From: Trichodesmium sp002260545
GTDB taxonomy: Bacteria; Cyanobacteriota; Cyanobacteriia; Cyanobacteriales; Microcoleaceae
Direction: 5' to 3'
Assembly: GCF_050016015.1 (NCBI RefSeq)
Contig: NZ_JBNHEQ010000268.1
Span: forward strand, 1 to 64,000
DNA length: 64,000 nt
Shown: piece after piece, positions 48,599-57,675 of the stretch
Layout of the letters: every line of letters starts with the position of its first letter
How positions within the stretch are numbered: the stretch's first letter is position 1
Program-made: the position numbers and the translations under genes
Notes under the pieces: model-generated
The model's database searches: none
What the model was told of the DNA's origin: nothing
The model's input: the letters and a program-made list of their open reading frames with translations, nothing else

Positions 48599-49021
48599 AT
48601 GGAAGAGAAGCAAGATACTAAACAGCAAGTAGGAGTAAACCCTACAGAAGCTGGTTCTTTAGCTAAAATGCCAAATTCTGAAGAAACGTCCGATGGGTTT
48701 CAAGATGTCAAGAATCAAGTCTTGGAAATATTATCAGAACTACCAGCAATTATTACTGGCTTTTTTGGACAATATCAAAAGCCAATTGTTACTCTGGGTC
48801 TAATTCTGGCAGTCATTATTACTCTTAAGGTAATGTTGGCAGTAGTTGAATCATTAAATGATATTCCATTACTAGCTCCAACTTTTGAGTTAATTGGTAT
48901 TATCTATTCAGGCTGGTTTATATATCGGTATCTACTTCGTGCTTCTAATCGCCAAGAGTTATCAGCAGAACTTCAAGCTTGGAAAGATCAACTACTCGGT
49001 GATAAGTCATCTGATAGTTAA
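48599..49021 (+). CDS. curT: CURT1/CAAD-domain thylakoid protein
   Basis: 140 residues: a polar N-terminus (1-45), then an amphipathic helix (VLEILSELPAIITGFF), two membrane helices (PIVTLGLILAVIITLKVMLA; FELIGIIYSGWFIYRYLL) and a C-terminal amphipathic helix (RQELSAELQAWKDQLLG). This four-helix CAAD arrangement is that of the plant CURT1 and cyanobacterial CurT proteins, which bend thylakoid membranes and help photosystem II assembly. AAGGAG is 8 bases before the ATG. Its own terminator follows. Several CAAD proteins can occur in one genome, so orthology to CurT is likely but not certain. Confidence 0.88.
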   Translation: MEEKQDTKQQVGVNPTEAGSLAKMPNSEETSDGFQDVKNQVLEILSELPAIITGFFGQYQKPIVTLGLILAVIITLKVMLAVVESLNDIPLLAPTFELIGIIYSGWFIYRYLLRASNRQELSAELQAWKDQLLGDKSSDS

Positions 49022-49046
49022 GCATAGTTGAAGGGGTTTAATACAT

Positions 49047-49088
49047 AGGCATTGGTTAGTATTAGAAATTAACCAATGCCTAATATTT
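49047..49088 (+). terminator. Hairpin terminator after curT
   Basis: AGGCATTGGTTA (49047-49058) pairs perfectly with TAACCAATGCCT (49070-49081) over an 11-nt loop. A T-containing tail (AATATTTT) follows 25 bp beyond the stop codon. Confidence 0.7.
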
Positions 49089-49603
49089 TGGCAATATTTA
49101 AATAGGGTTTGCGCTCAAAAGTCTTATGGGTAAGGGTAGGAGTCAACCCACCCCTAACCCCACCCACCCCCACCCCTCCCAGGAGGCGAGCCAGGAGGGG
49201 AAGTCAAGAGAAGTGGGAATTATAGAGGAGACAGGAGGAAGAATAGTAATACCAAATTCAAAAAAGGCAGTTACATCTTAAGTTGTGATTTATTCCTAGA
49301 ATAAAAAGCTTGATAAATCCCATAAATTCTAAAAATTAAACCTTTTTTCCTCTTTTTTATTATTTTTTTTCTTTGCCAGATGAGCTGTTGCCAGATGAGC
49401 TGTTGCCTGTGCCATGACTGTAGCAATATTTTATGAAATTGGTATAAGAGTGATTTTTCTGCCATAATCTACCCAAAATGCTCACTTTTTCCGCTTGATC
49501 AAGCAAAAAGCTGGTACTTTTTCCAGATAGAAAATTGCTCCAACCTTTATCATTCAATGCTTTTATATTTAATCAGCAAGCCCTAAATAATTTGAATTGA
49601 GAC

Positions 49604-49995
49604 AGGAATTACGCAAAGACACTATATATAGCGCTCAAAAACTATAACGTTATAGATACATAGTGTTTAAGACTGAAAAATGCGTAAGTCCTGGGAGAAT
49701 TTAAAATGTAGAATTTAGAATTAAAGGTAAATTTACCAATTCTTAAATCTCAATTGAGAATTTAGAATTCTCAAATCTCTAGGACTCACGCACCAGACAA
49801 TGTATATAGAGCCATAAACTCGAACGTTATAGTTTTTACACTCTATATATAGTACCTTGCCGTAAATCCTGTTCTGAAATCTCAATTGAGGATTCAGAAT
49901 TCTCTAGGACTCACCCACCAGACAATGTATATAGCGCCATAAACTCGAACGTTATAGTTTTTACACTCTATATATAGTACCTTGCCGTAACTCCT
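49604..49995. repeat. Three tandem family E MITE-like elements
   Basis: Units 49604-49692, 49781-49870 and 49906-49995. Each is bounded by AGGA(C/A)T(C/T)ACGCA-like and TGCGTAAGTCCT-like inverted ends, with TATATAG and AACGTTATAG inside. Units 2 and 3 are nearly identical; unit 1 is diverged. Such AGGACTTACGCA ends are seen in cyanobacterial insertion sequences. Confidence 0.75.
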
Positions 49996-50020
49996 GTTCT
50001 CAAATCTCAATTCTAAATTC

Positions 50021-51367
50021 TTAAGTACAGATTTGTTGTAGAGTCTTGGCAAAATTTGGGTAAGAAATACTGGCAGCTTCAGCCTGATGAATGTTGGTAG
50101 TTCCAGTAGCATTCAATGCAGCGATCGCTAAACTCATAGCTATTCGATGATCCCCATCACTTTCAACATCGGTACCAGTTATAGAAATACCACCAGTAAT
50201 TTCCAAACCATCAGGTAGTTCTGTAACTCTGGCCCCCAGTTTTTGGAGTTGAGTGGCCATAACTGCTAGGCGATCGCTCTCTTTAACGCGCAACTCAGCA
50301 GCATCTCGAATGACTGTTGTCCCTTCAGCAAACATCGCAGCTACAGCTAAAATCGGAATTTCATCAATTAATCTGGGAATTATAGAACCGGAAATTTCAC
50401 AAGCTTTCAATGGACTATAACGTACCCGTAAATCTGCTACAGGTTCTCCTGCTACAACTCGCTGATTTTCCTGTATAATATTACCCTCCATTTTTTCCAA
50501 TACTTCCAAGATACCTGTACGGGTAGGATTAACACCAACATTTTCAATTACCAGTTCTGACCCAGGTACAATAGCTGCTGCTACTAACCAAAAAGCTGCG
50601 GAACTAATATCACCAGGCACAACCACATCTTGGCCTTTAAGTTTAGCTGGACCTGTCACCGTCACACTATTTGTTTCTGGGTCAACTTGAATTTCCGCTC
50701 CAAAAGCTTTTAACATTCTTTCACTATGGTCTCGCGACAGAGCAGGTTCAGTTACCGTAGTTTTTCCCTCTGCCATTAAACCAGCAAATAAAATACAAGA
50801 TTTCACCTGTGCTGAAGCAATGGGAGAATGATAATGGATTGGTCGTAACTTTTGTCCCTGAATGGCCAGAGGGGCCAAGCTGTTCCCTTTTCTACCCCAA
50901 ATTTGAGCGCCCATTTGTGTGAGTGGCTGAATAACACGGGACATTGGGCGTTGTACTAAGGAGCTATCTCCTGTAACAGCAAAGAAATGTTCGGGATGGG
51001 ATGCCAAAATACCTAACATTAGTCGCATTGTAGTCCCAGAATTACCACAGTCTAAAACACGAGATGGTTCTTTCAGATTATCTACCCCCACCCCATGAAC
51101 TTCTACTAACTCTGTATTGAGTTGAGAAATATTAGCTCCAAGAAGTGAAAAACATCTAGCAGTGCTACGGGGATCTTCTCCTAGAAGTAAACCTTGAATA
51201 TTAGTTTGCCCTTGAGCGATCGCTCCTAGCATCAGAGCGCGATGAGAAATTGATTTATCTCCAGGAATTGAAATATTACCTTTGAGAGATAGACCATTAT
51301 TTGGTCTTTGAATTATCAAAGTTTCCTGACTATTTGTAATTTTTGTACTAACGACGGCAGCTATCAT
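50021..51367 (-). CDS. aroA: EPSP synthase (3-phosphoshikimate 1-carboxyvinyltransferase)
   Basis: 448 residues. It joins PEP to shikimate-3-phosphate in the shikimate pathway. Visible are SIPGDKSISHRALMLGAIA (Lys and Arg of the substrate site), DCGNSGTTMRLMLGIL, IHYHSPIASAQVKSCILFAGL, RDHSERML, IDEIPILAVAA with the catalytic Asp, and RVKESDRLAVMATQL. The gene is complete. An N-terminal extension of about 20 residues precedes the core. Upstream is 1.5 kb of gene-free DNA; downstream the family E elements begin within 30 bp. Confidence 0.97.
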   Translation of the reverse strand: MIAAVVSTKITNSQETLIIQRPNNGLSLKGNISIPGDKSISHRALMLGAIAQGQTNIQGLLLGEDPRSTARCFSLLGANISQLNTELVEVHGVGVDNLKEPSRVLDCGNSGTTMRLMLGILASHPEHFFAVTGDSSLVQRPMSRVIQPLTQMGAQIWGRKGNSLAPLAIQGQKLRPIHYHSPIASAQVKSCILFAGLMAEGKTTVTEPALSRDHSERMLKAFGAEIQVDPETNSVTVTGPAKLKGQDVVVPGDISSAAFWLVAAAIVPGSELVIENVGVNPTRTGILEVLEKMEGNIIQENQRVVAGEPVADLRVRYSPLKACEISGSIIPRLIDEIPILAVAAMFAEGTTVIRDAAELRVKESDRLAVMATQLQKLGARVTELPDGLEITGGISITGTDVESDGDHRIAMSLAIAALNATGTTNIHQAEAASISYPNFAKTLQQICT

Positions 51368-52892
51368 AAAAGTAACTATAATTTTGCACAGCGATAATAT
51401 TATATAGAGTGTGGGTAGTTAGTACAGTAGGCAATTTCAACTGAAGTAATCTACTAAATAACTACTAAGAGTGCGAGGAGGGTAGTGAATATTTTTCTGC
51501 AACTGGTAACTTTTGAGAAAAGACTGAAAATACTTATTTCTTAAAGTCATCTATCCCATAACCGCAGCAGGGAATTAAATCCCAAAAAATATCTTTTCTA
51601 TTGCAGCTTTGCTTTGGTCTTCTTTTCCACAGGAATGGTGCCCATTCATTTTGCGTTGGAAAAACTATAACGAAATTAGAAACTATTATACACTAAATTA
51701 GTCTATTTTTTCTGCTTTAAGCAGAACTTTTTAGGGTCTGCTGAAAAGTTTTTTGGTGAGGAGAGGTAAGAGGCAACAGTTGATACAAAATCTGGTTACT
51801 AAAGATCAAGATATTTGATACTATATTAACGTTAAGTCCTCTCCGTAGGTATCCTACAGTCTATTTCTGCATCTGGATCAAAGGATACTCTATAAATCAG
51901 ATTTAGTATAAGACTTGATTCGCAGCTCTATTTAGTTAAAAACTTGAAACAAAAGCAAAAAAAATGCAACTAAACTCAATACATTTACTAGAATTTAGTA
52001 ATAGGCAAGGTTAAAAATACATAAATTTTAATCTAGTTTTGTAAATAACTATTTCTTGTACCTAAGTATATATATGTGGTACGATACAAATGTATGGAAA
52101 TTCAGGATTGATGGCAAGAGCCAATACCTCGATCGAATTAAGGAGTCAGAAGTTCAGAATAAAATAATTGTTTATAGTCTTTATTTCTGTAACTACCATG
52201 TGGATAACCTGAATGTATTCTTTGATAATTTATAATGAATCATATATGGTCTTTTTTGCACCTTAGTTGTTCATACTTTACTTGAGGAAATTAAAGTTAA
52301 TATCCTAATCTAAAGGTTTTCTGAGAACAGAGTCTTTAGAAAGTTGCAGAAGTCAGTTTATTAACAAAATATTACCTTATGTATGGTAGAAATGAGGTAA
52401 ATATTATGCCAAATTTGACAATAATTATACATCTCAAAAATCCCCTAACTGTAACAGTCTTATAGGTAAGAGAAAACTGAGTAATAAAAACATAAATGTA
52501 GAAACTGTCATGATGAGACGGCAAGAGATGTGGCAGTCACAAAAGTAATAAAGAATAGAGGATTAATCGGAGTATAAAATACCTTTGAAGAAACAGCTTC
52601 GGTAAATTTTTTGTAGAGGGTTAGACAAAGAGAATTTGTTTCACCTATTTAATTCCTGGCTTTAGCGAAAGCAGAATCTCCTGTTAAATTCCTTCGTTCC
52701 TGTCAATAAGTCTTTGATTTAAACCACCAGTTTCATTTCAGTTATCAGTTATTAATACCTCTGGCTGAAACCGGAGGCAAGAAAATCCGAAATTTCCTTT
52801 TTTATCCTCTTAAAAGGAGAGGCTTAATACCTGATTTCTTATTCAATAAAATAATAACTATATCAATCAACAATCACAATCAGAGAAAATAT
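51368..52892. other. Long intergenic region, no gene recognised
   Basis: About 1.5 kb. GATACAAAATCTGGTT at 51781 resembles a lone family C end. TCTCTTTTTAAGAGG-type fragments of family A lie near 52795-52815. I find no frame with coding character on either strand, so it may hold non-coding RNA or decayed sequence. Confidence 0.45.
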
Positions 52893-53381
52893 ATGCTAAC
52901 TTATCAACGCAAACCTGTAAGTCTATCATTAATATCAACAGACTTGCCAATTTGGTCTATGGTTGAAACTGCAGCCACTCTTTATCACAAAGATAGAGAC
53001 CAATTCCATATATTACTCCATGAACCTGCAATTAGAGGCAGAGAAGCATCCTCCATCGAGGAATTACCCATATTGCCAGATGTTCCCAAACCAAGACTTT
53101 TGTGGCTAGAGGTTTCTCCCTCTAGAATCATTATGACCATGCAAGGAAATGGTAAATATTGTTACCGCCATGTGTGGGAAAGAGGAGTATATGGCATCTG
53201 TCGTTATTGGCTTCAAGATGATTCATTAAATTTACATTATCAGTTGCGACTGCGTAACTTTACCCGTAATTTATTTGTTGAGGGAAGACCAATTCCAGAT
53301 TATCTGCGCCTAGAATATGAACTATGGTCTCAACAGTTACGCATGGGACATTATGTACTAGAGTTAGAAATTCATCACTAA
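52893..53381 (+). CDS. Conserved cyanobacterial-type hypothetical protein
   Basis: 162 residues, soluble, with no signal peptide. I cannot assign it. It is rich in aromatic and basic residues; blocks such as PKPRLLWLEVSPSRIIMTMQ, YCYRHVWERGVYGICRYWL and RPIPDYLRLEYELWS look like conserved core. The beta-rich pattern suggests a compact alpha/beta domain. It is single, with no clear Shine-Dalgarno before the ATG (CAGAGAAAATAT), which is common in cyanobacteria. Confidence 0.75.
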   Translation: MLTYQRKPVSLSLISTDLPIWSMVETAATLYHKDRDQFHILLHEPAIRGREASSIEELPILPDVPKPRLLWLEVSPSRIIMTMQGNGKYCYRHVWERGVYGICRYWLQDDSLNLHYQLRLRNFTRNLFVEGRPIPDYLRLEYELWSQQLRMGHYVLELEIHH

Positions 53382-54043
53382 AATAGGGCTTGCTGAATAA
53401 GTCTTTGAGTAGAGGGGAGGAGTCAGGAGTGAGGAGTAGTAGGGGCGATTCGCCAATCGCCCGTACAGGAGGAATAGGAATTATAAAGTAGATAGTCAGA
53501 AAAATAGTCCCTTAATTTTTCTGCCTCGCGTTACCCTATTTTAGGCTCAGTTTTTCACATATAGCAGTCGAAGCAAAGAGCGCGGATATTTCTAAATACT
53601 GTTAGCGGAGCTTTTCCCTATACGAAAAATCCTTTGACAGTTTACTATTCCCTATTCCCTCTCTTGGTGCGCGTTCCCTCTCTTGGTCAGCATTCCGCAA
53701 GCGAGCTGTCGGCGACGCGGGGTCTGACCGCTTGCGTCTTACGCCGACGCGGGGTCGCACCGCTATTCCTGATTCACGCTTCGCGTAGTGCTATATATTA
53801 CAGCGCTTTTCAGATGGATAAACTACATCGTCATAACCAAAACCCTGTAGGGGCGAATGGCCATTCGCCCCTACTGTGGTCTACTGAAATGAAAACCGCT
53901 GTAACTGAAAAGCTGGTACTTTTTCCCGACCTATAATAGCTCAAACCGTTATATGTCAATGCTTTTATATTTAATCAGCAAACCCTAAATACTTTACTTT
54001 AGCTTTCTCAAGGCTAATTTTATCTAAGCAATTAGTGTGGTAA
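53382..54043. other. Intergenic region with GC-rich repeats and a family B element
   Basis: No gene. It contains a GGGGCGATTCGC palindrome (about 53441-53468), a GC-rich patch with CGACGCGGGGTC repeated (about 53712-53760), unlike the AT-rich surroundings, and the family B element at 53798-53904. Confidence 0.65.
53798..53904. mobile_element. MITE-like family B element, second copy
   Basis: 107 bp with TA at both flanks. Ends are CAGCGCTTTTCA / TGAAAACCGCTG. The flanking parts are nearly identical to 38081-38186, but the central palindrome is different (GTAGGGGCGAATGG and its complement). The arms have thus been replaced while base pairing was kept. Confidence 0.8.
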
Positions 54044-54508
54044 TCAATTATCTTGGCAGTAAGTAATCAGCTTTTCTAGAGAGATGTCTTGATTTACCGC
54101 AACTTTATTTGCTTGTTCCCCAGCTTGGGTGACTTGAGTTTTGGCCTGATTAAATTTTTTTCTACCTTCCAATGAAGCTTCTACTTGTGTGCTAGTTTGA
54201 AGACCTAGACTCATATTAATGAAAGCTTGAGAAAGTTCTTTAAAGGTTTGAGAGAAGTCGTTTTGAAATTGCTGGAGATTTTCATCCTTAAGTTCTAGAG
54301 CTTCTAACTCCCGAGCAATTTCTTCTAATTCTTCTCCAAGTTTATTGGTTGTTGTAGCATCATAAGAACTCTTAGAATTAATAAGAGTATTACCTTTGTT
54401 AATAGTAGAAATCAATTGATTACACTGGACAACTCTACTAGGGCCACAACCAGCGCTCAATAAACAGGCTACAATAATGCCACAAATAATTTTTAATTTA
54501 CGAAACAT
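54044..54508 (-). CDS. Putative lipoprotein, helical
   Basis: 154 residues. Signal peptide with lipobox LLSAGC (Cys21), so it is lipid-anchored. The rest is polar and largely helical or coiled-coil (KLGEELEEIARELEALELKD; then KFNQAKTQVTQAGEQANK), with two more Cys (29 and 151). No family recognised. It is divergent from the membrane protein gene at 54581, with a gap of about 70 bp, so the two probably share a control region. Confidence 0.8.
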   Translation of the reverse strand: MFRKLKIICGIIVACLLSAGCGPSRVVQCNQLISTINKGNTLINSKSSYDATTTNKLGEELEEIARELEALELKDENLQQFQNDFSQTFKELSQAFINMSLGLQTSTQVEASLEGRKKFNQAKTQVTQAGEQANKVAVNQDISLEKLITYCQDN

Positions 54509-54580
54509 CTTTTAAAATTGTGCAAAATCGATCTAGGAGGTACACCTTACAAGCAAAAATCTGGCTCAAAAATAGTAAAT

Positions 54581-55324
54581 ATGTCCAAAACACCCAACAA
54601 CCTTGATATTAACTCTACAAATAATTTTCCCATTGTAATTTCTATTGGATTGGGATTGCTAATGCTAAGTTTATCCTGGCGCTTATTCGCCATTATAGTT
54701 ATTGCTTCTGGACTGACTTGGACTTTTAGGCGTTATCGAGAACAACAGAAACATCAACAAGATGGCTTGAATGCTCTATTTTATAAGTTAATTCAGGAAA
54801 ATCAGGGACATATTACAGCTTTAGATTTAGCCATCAACTCTCAACTATCAGGAAAAGTTGTCCAAGAGTTTCTTGATGAAAGAGCCAAAGAATTTGGTGC
54901 TGAGTTAGAAATTACAGAGCAAGGTGGTTTATTATACTATTTTCCTACTGCTGTGTCTCTAGTTGCTGGTCAAGCAAAAGAGGAATTTAAATTATCTACG
55001 GATAAAATTTTAGGATATAATAATAGATTAGGCTCAGAAGAAATTATTGAAAAAGTTTCAAATCCTTGGAATTCACCACAGTATTCCCAGGTAAATTGTA
55101 GCCTCAAATTTGAGCATAAAAATAACAAATTGGACGGTAAAAATCAAGCAGTTTCTACATTTCTGACTCAGAAAGAATTAGCAACTCGACTAAATGTTCA
55201 TGCCAGCACTATTAGTAAACGGAAAACAAAACCTGATTTTAGTCAGTGGAGTAGTCAAAAAGATCCAGAATCAATTTCATGGAAATATTTAAAAGAGCAA
55301 GGAAGATTTTTACCGAAAAATTAA
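54581..55324 (+). CDS. Membrane-anchored protein with HTH-like segments
   Basis: 247 residues from MSKTPNNLDINS (54581); a frame opens earlier at 54518, but its AGGAGG lies inside that frame, so the start is not settled. A hydrophobic hairpin (FPIVISIGLGLLMLSLSW; LFAIIVIASGLTWTF, about 15-48) anchors it. A winged-helix-like domain follows (ALFYKLIQENQGHITALDLA). After a polar linker, the C-terminus has an HTH-like stretch (LTQKELATRLNVHASTISKR). This resembles a membrane-tethered regulator, but no family is recognised. It is divergent from the lipoprotein gene. Confidence 0.65.
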   Translation: MSKTPNNLDINSTNNFPIVISIGLGLLMLSLSWRLFAIIVIASGLTWTFRRYREQQKHQQDGLNALFYKLIQENQGHITALDLAINSQLSGKVVQEFLDERAKEFGAELEITEQGGLLYYFPTAVSLVAGQAKEEFKLSTDKILGYNNRLGSEEIIEKVSNPWNSPQYSQVNCSLKFEHKNNKLDGKNQAVSTFLTQKELATRLNVHASTISKRKTKPDFSQWSSQKDPESISWKYLKEQGRFLPKN

Positions 55325-55663
55325 GTTATAAAACCTCTCTATTGATGGAGGCGTTGGTGAAGCGCGTATATGATATTAATCTTAATTATTTAGGAGTCAG
55401 GAGTCAGAAGTCAGGAGGACAGAAAGAAGAGGAAAGAGTAGTAGAAGGAGAAAGTTTTTTGTTCGCGCTCTTATCTGGATAGGATATCATACCTTTATTC
55501 ACCAACGCCAAAAATCCTTTTAGCTAATCTTCTTCTTGATAAGAAGAGGTAATTATTAATTGTTAATTATTAATTATTAATTATTGAACTATAGCCTCAA
55601 AATCATAAAATATCCTCTAAATTATTATTTGTATTAGTTGTTGAGTCTAGAATCCAATCAATT
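55325..55663. other. Intergenic region with repeat fragments
   Basis: AGGAGTCAGGAGTC heptamers near 55390-55420. An inverted family A-like fragment at about 55513-55588 includes GATAAGAAGAGGTAATTATT. No gene seen. Confidence 0.55.
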
Positions 55664-55963
55664 ATGTCCTTCCATACTATTAGAGTAGTAGCTCGTATAG
55701 TTGCCTTACCAGATAAAGTAGAAGCAGTTAAGTCAATTTTAATTAGTATAGTATTACCTACTCGTCAAGAAAAAGGTTGTATTAAATACGAATTATTACA
55801 AAATAATGCCGATCCCACAGATTTTACTTTTGTTGAGGAATGGGAGAGTGAAAGTCTATTAGAAAAACATTTGGCCTCAAGTCATATTGAAGCAGCATCA
55901 TTAAAACTAAAAGACTTACTGACAGTCCCACCAGATATTCGTCGTTATCATTTAATATCTTGA
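55664..55963 (+). CDS. Antibiotic biosynthesis monooxygenase (ABM) family protein
   Basis: 99 residues of the dimeric alpha/beta ABM fold: VVARIVALPDKVEAVKSILI, REEKGCIKYELLQNNADPT-like, and FTFVEEWESESLLEKHLASSHI. This is close to the small quinol monooxygenase group (YgiN-like). The His in KHLASSH fits the conserved active-site region. Substrate unknown. Single gene. Confidence 0.88.
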   Translation: MSFHTIRVVARIVALPDKVEAVKSILISIVLPTRQEKGCIKYELLQNNADPTDFTFVEEWESESLLEKHLASSHIEAASLKLKDLLTVPPDIRRYHLIS

Positions 55964-56122
55964 CAATATAACAAATTTGTGTTAGAGAGAAGTAGCACAA
56001 TTAAAAGCAAAGAAGAGTAATGTCTTGAGAAAAGATTCTAACATTTAACGAAAAAACATAGGAAAAAACTTAAAAATCTTAATTAAACATTACAATAAGA
56101 AAAAAATCGTAGGTTAAGTGTA

Positions 56123-56899
56123 ATGATGCCCCGAATACTCGTCATTGATGATGATCCTGCGATCGCAGAACTCGTTGCCGTAAACTTAGAAATGGCTGGC
56201 TATGAAGTTAGTCAAGCAGAAGATGGTATAAAAGGGCAAGCCCTAGCTTTGCAACTATTACCAGACCTGATAGTGTTAGATTTAATGCTACCAAAGGTAG
56301 ATGGGTTTACAGTATGTCAACGTCTGCGTCGTGATGAACGAACAGCCGATATTCCGGTACTGATGCTAACTGCTTTAGGTCAAACCCAAAATAAAGTAGA
56401 AGGCTTCAATGCTGGTGCAGATGATTATCTAACAAAGCCATTTGAAGTTGAAGAACTTTTGGCACGAGTGCGTGCTTTACTGCGACGCACAGATCGAATT
56501 CCCCAAGCAGCTAAACATAGTGAAATACTCAGCTATGGCCCTCTGACCCTGGTTCCCGAAAGGTTTGAGGCTATTTGGTTTGAGCAAACAGTTAAACTAA
56601 CTCATTTAGAATTTGAGTTACTCCATTGTTTGTTACAACGCCATGGCCAGACAGTATCTCCTAGTGAAATTCTTAAGGAAGTCTGGGGTTATGATCCAGA
56701 CGATGATATTGAGACAATCCGAGTCCATATTAGACATCTGAGAACGAAGATGGAACCAGATCCTCGTCATCCTCGGTATATTAAAACGGTATACGGTGCT
56801 GGTTACTGTTTAGAGTTACCTAGTAATGGGTCCAGTGCTAATAATGTGGAAACAGCTAATTGGGCGAAACCAAATCAGGATAGGGTTAGAGAGCCTTAA
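56123..56899 (+). CDS. rpaA: Response regulator RpaA
   Basis: 258 residues: receiver (phospho-Asp in LIVLDLMLPKVDG, Thr in LMLTALG, Lys in TKPFEVEEL) and OmpR winged helix (TVKLTHLEFELLHCLL, ETIRVHIRHLRTKMEPDPRH, TVYGAGYCLEL). The block RTDRIPQAAKHSEIL between the domains and near-complete match to the remembered RpaA sequence make this the master clock-output regulator, phosphorylated by SasA and dephosphorylated by CikA. It also affects phycobilisome energy transfer. A double ATG (MMPRIL) means the real start may be 56126. Monocistronic. Confidence 0.96.
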   Translation: MMPRILVIDDDPAIAELVAVNLEMAGYEVSQAEDGIKGQALALQLLPDLIVLDLMLPKVDGFTVCQRLRRDERTADIPVLMLTALGQTQNKVEGFNAGADDYLTKPFEVEELLARVRALLRRTDRIPQAAKHSEILSYGPLTLVPERFEAIWFEQTVKLTHLEFELLHCLLQRHGQTVSPSEILKEVWGYDPDDDIETIRVHIRHLRTKMEPDPRHPRYIKTVYGAGYCLELPSNGSSANNVETANWAKPNQDRVREP

Positions 56900-56903
56900 A
56901 ATA

Positions 56904-57003
56904 ATTTCCGGTTGAAAAGTCATAATTAGGTAAATAAAATTGAGCTAAAGATATTGATTAAATATCCTATAAAACTTCTAATTACGATCGCTCAACCGGA
57001 AAT
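56904..57003. repeat. Family D inverted-repeat element
   Basis: 100 bp with perfect 12-bp inverted ends ATTTCCGGTTGA / TCAACCGGAAAT, starting 5 bp after the rpaA stop. A related end with AGTCATAATAAGG following lies at 45947. Confidence 0.8.
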
Positions 57004-57177
57004 ATACAATAAATAATTAATAATTAATAATTAATAATTAAGGTTTAAACTAATATAAAACTATTCAGCCCAAACTTAAGAGAAATTTTCACCCAAAAAT
57101 AAGCTTAATAGTTTTTCCTGGGATAGGGGATGAAAAAAATTAACTTCAGTATTTCAAGGCTATGGTTTCAGGGGTCG

Positions 57178-57330
57178 TTCAATAATTGATAATTGATAAT
57201 TGATAATTGATAATTGATAATTGATAATTGATAATTACCTCTCCCTAAAACGGATAGGATTGATAAAAGGAAAATAAATTCATTGTTTCTCCTTGATCAT
57301 GAGAGGCTTTAAACCTTAATTATATGGTAA
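57178..57330. repeat. MITE-like element, family A, with TTGATAA expansion
   Basis: 153 bp. It starts TTCAATAATTGATAA, has about seven TTGATAA heptamers, then ACCTCTCCCTAAAACGGATA as at 7215-7347, and ends TATATGGTAA. Confidence 0.8.
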
Positions 57331-57675
57331 GCTAAGACGCATTTTAAATGTGTCTTAGCAAGTTAGAAGTAATAACGTTGTATTCTTAACTAGGCAGACA
57401 ACAAAGATGTGTTTTAAATGCTTAACAGCCGATCGTATCTGGATAAGAGCGTGATCAAAAAAACTTTCTCCTTTTTATACTTTAGTTTCTCCTCTCTTCC
57501 CTTCTGACTCCTGTAGGAAAATCAGATTTCAAGCCTCCTATTGAAGTAGGAGGTACTGTTAACTGTTAACTGATAACTGAAATGACTTTTGACTTGTTAA
57601 TTTTGACTTCCGTAAAACGGTATGAGTTGGCAGAAATCAGGTAAAATTCTCAAGTATATATCGAGGATGTATACT

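Larger units (their letters stand above)
49022..50020. other. Intergenic region with three 90-bp inverted-repeat elements
   Basis: After the curT terminator there is a C-rich stretch (CCACCCCTAACCCC, about 49147-49185), then no gene. Three family E elements follow at 49604-49692, 49781-49870 and 49906-49995, between CTCAATTGAGAATT-like palindromes. Confidence 0.65.
56900..57675. other. Intergenic region with family D and A elements
   Basis: A family D element at 56904-57003 directly follows rpaA, and a family A element at 57178-57330 contains a (TTGATAA)n run. No gene seen. Confidence 0.65.
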
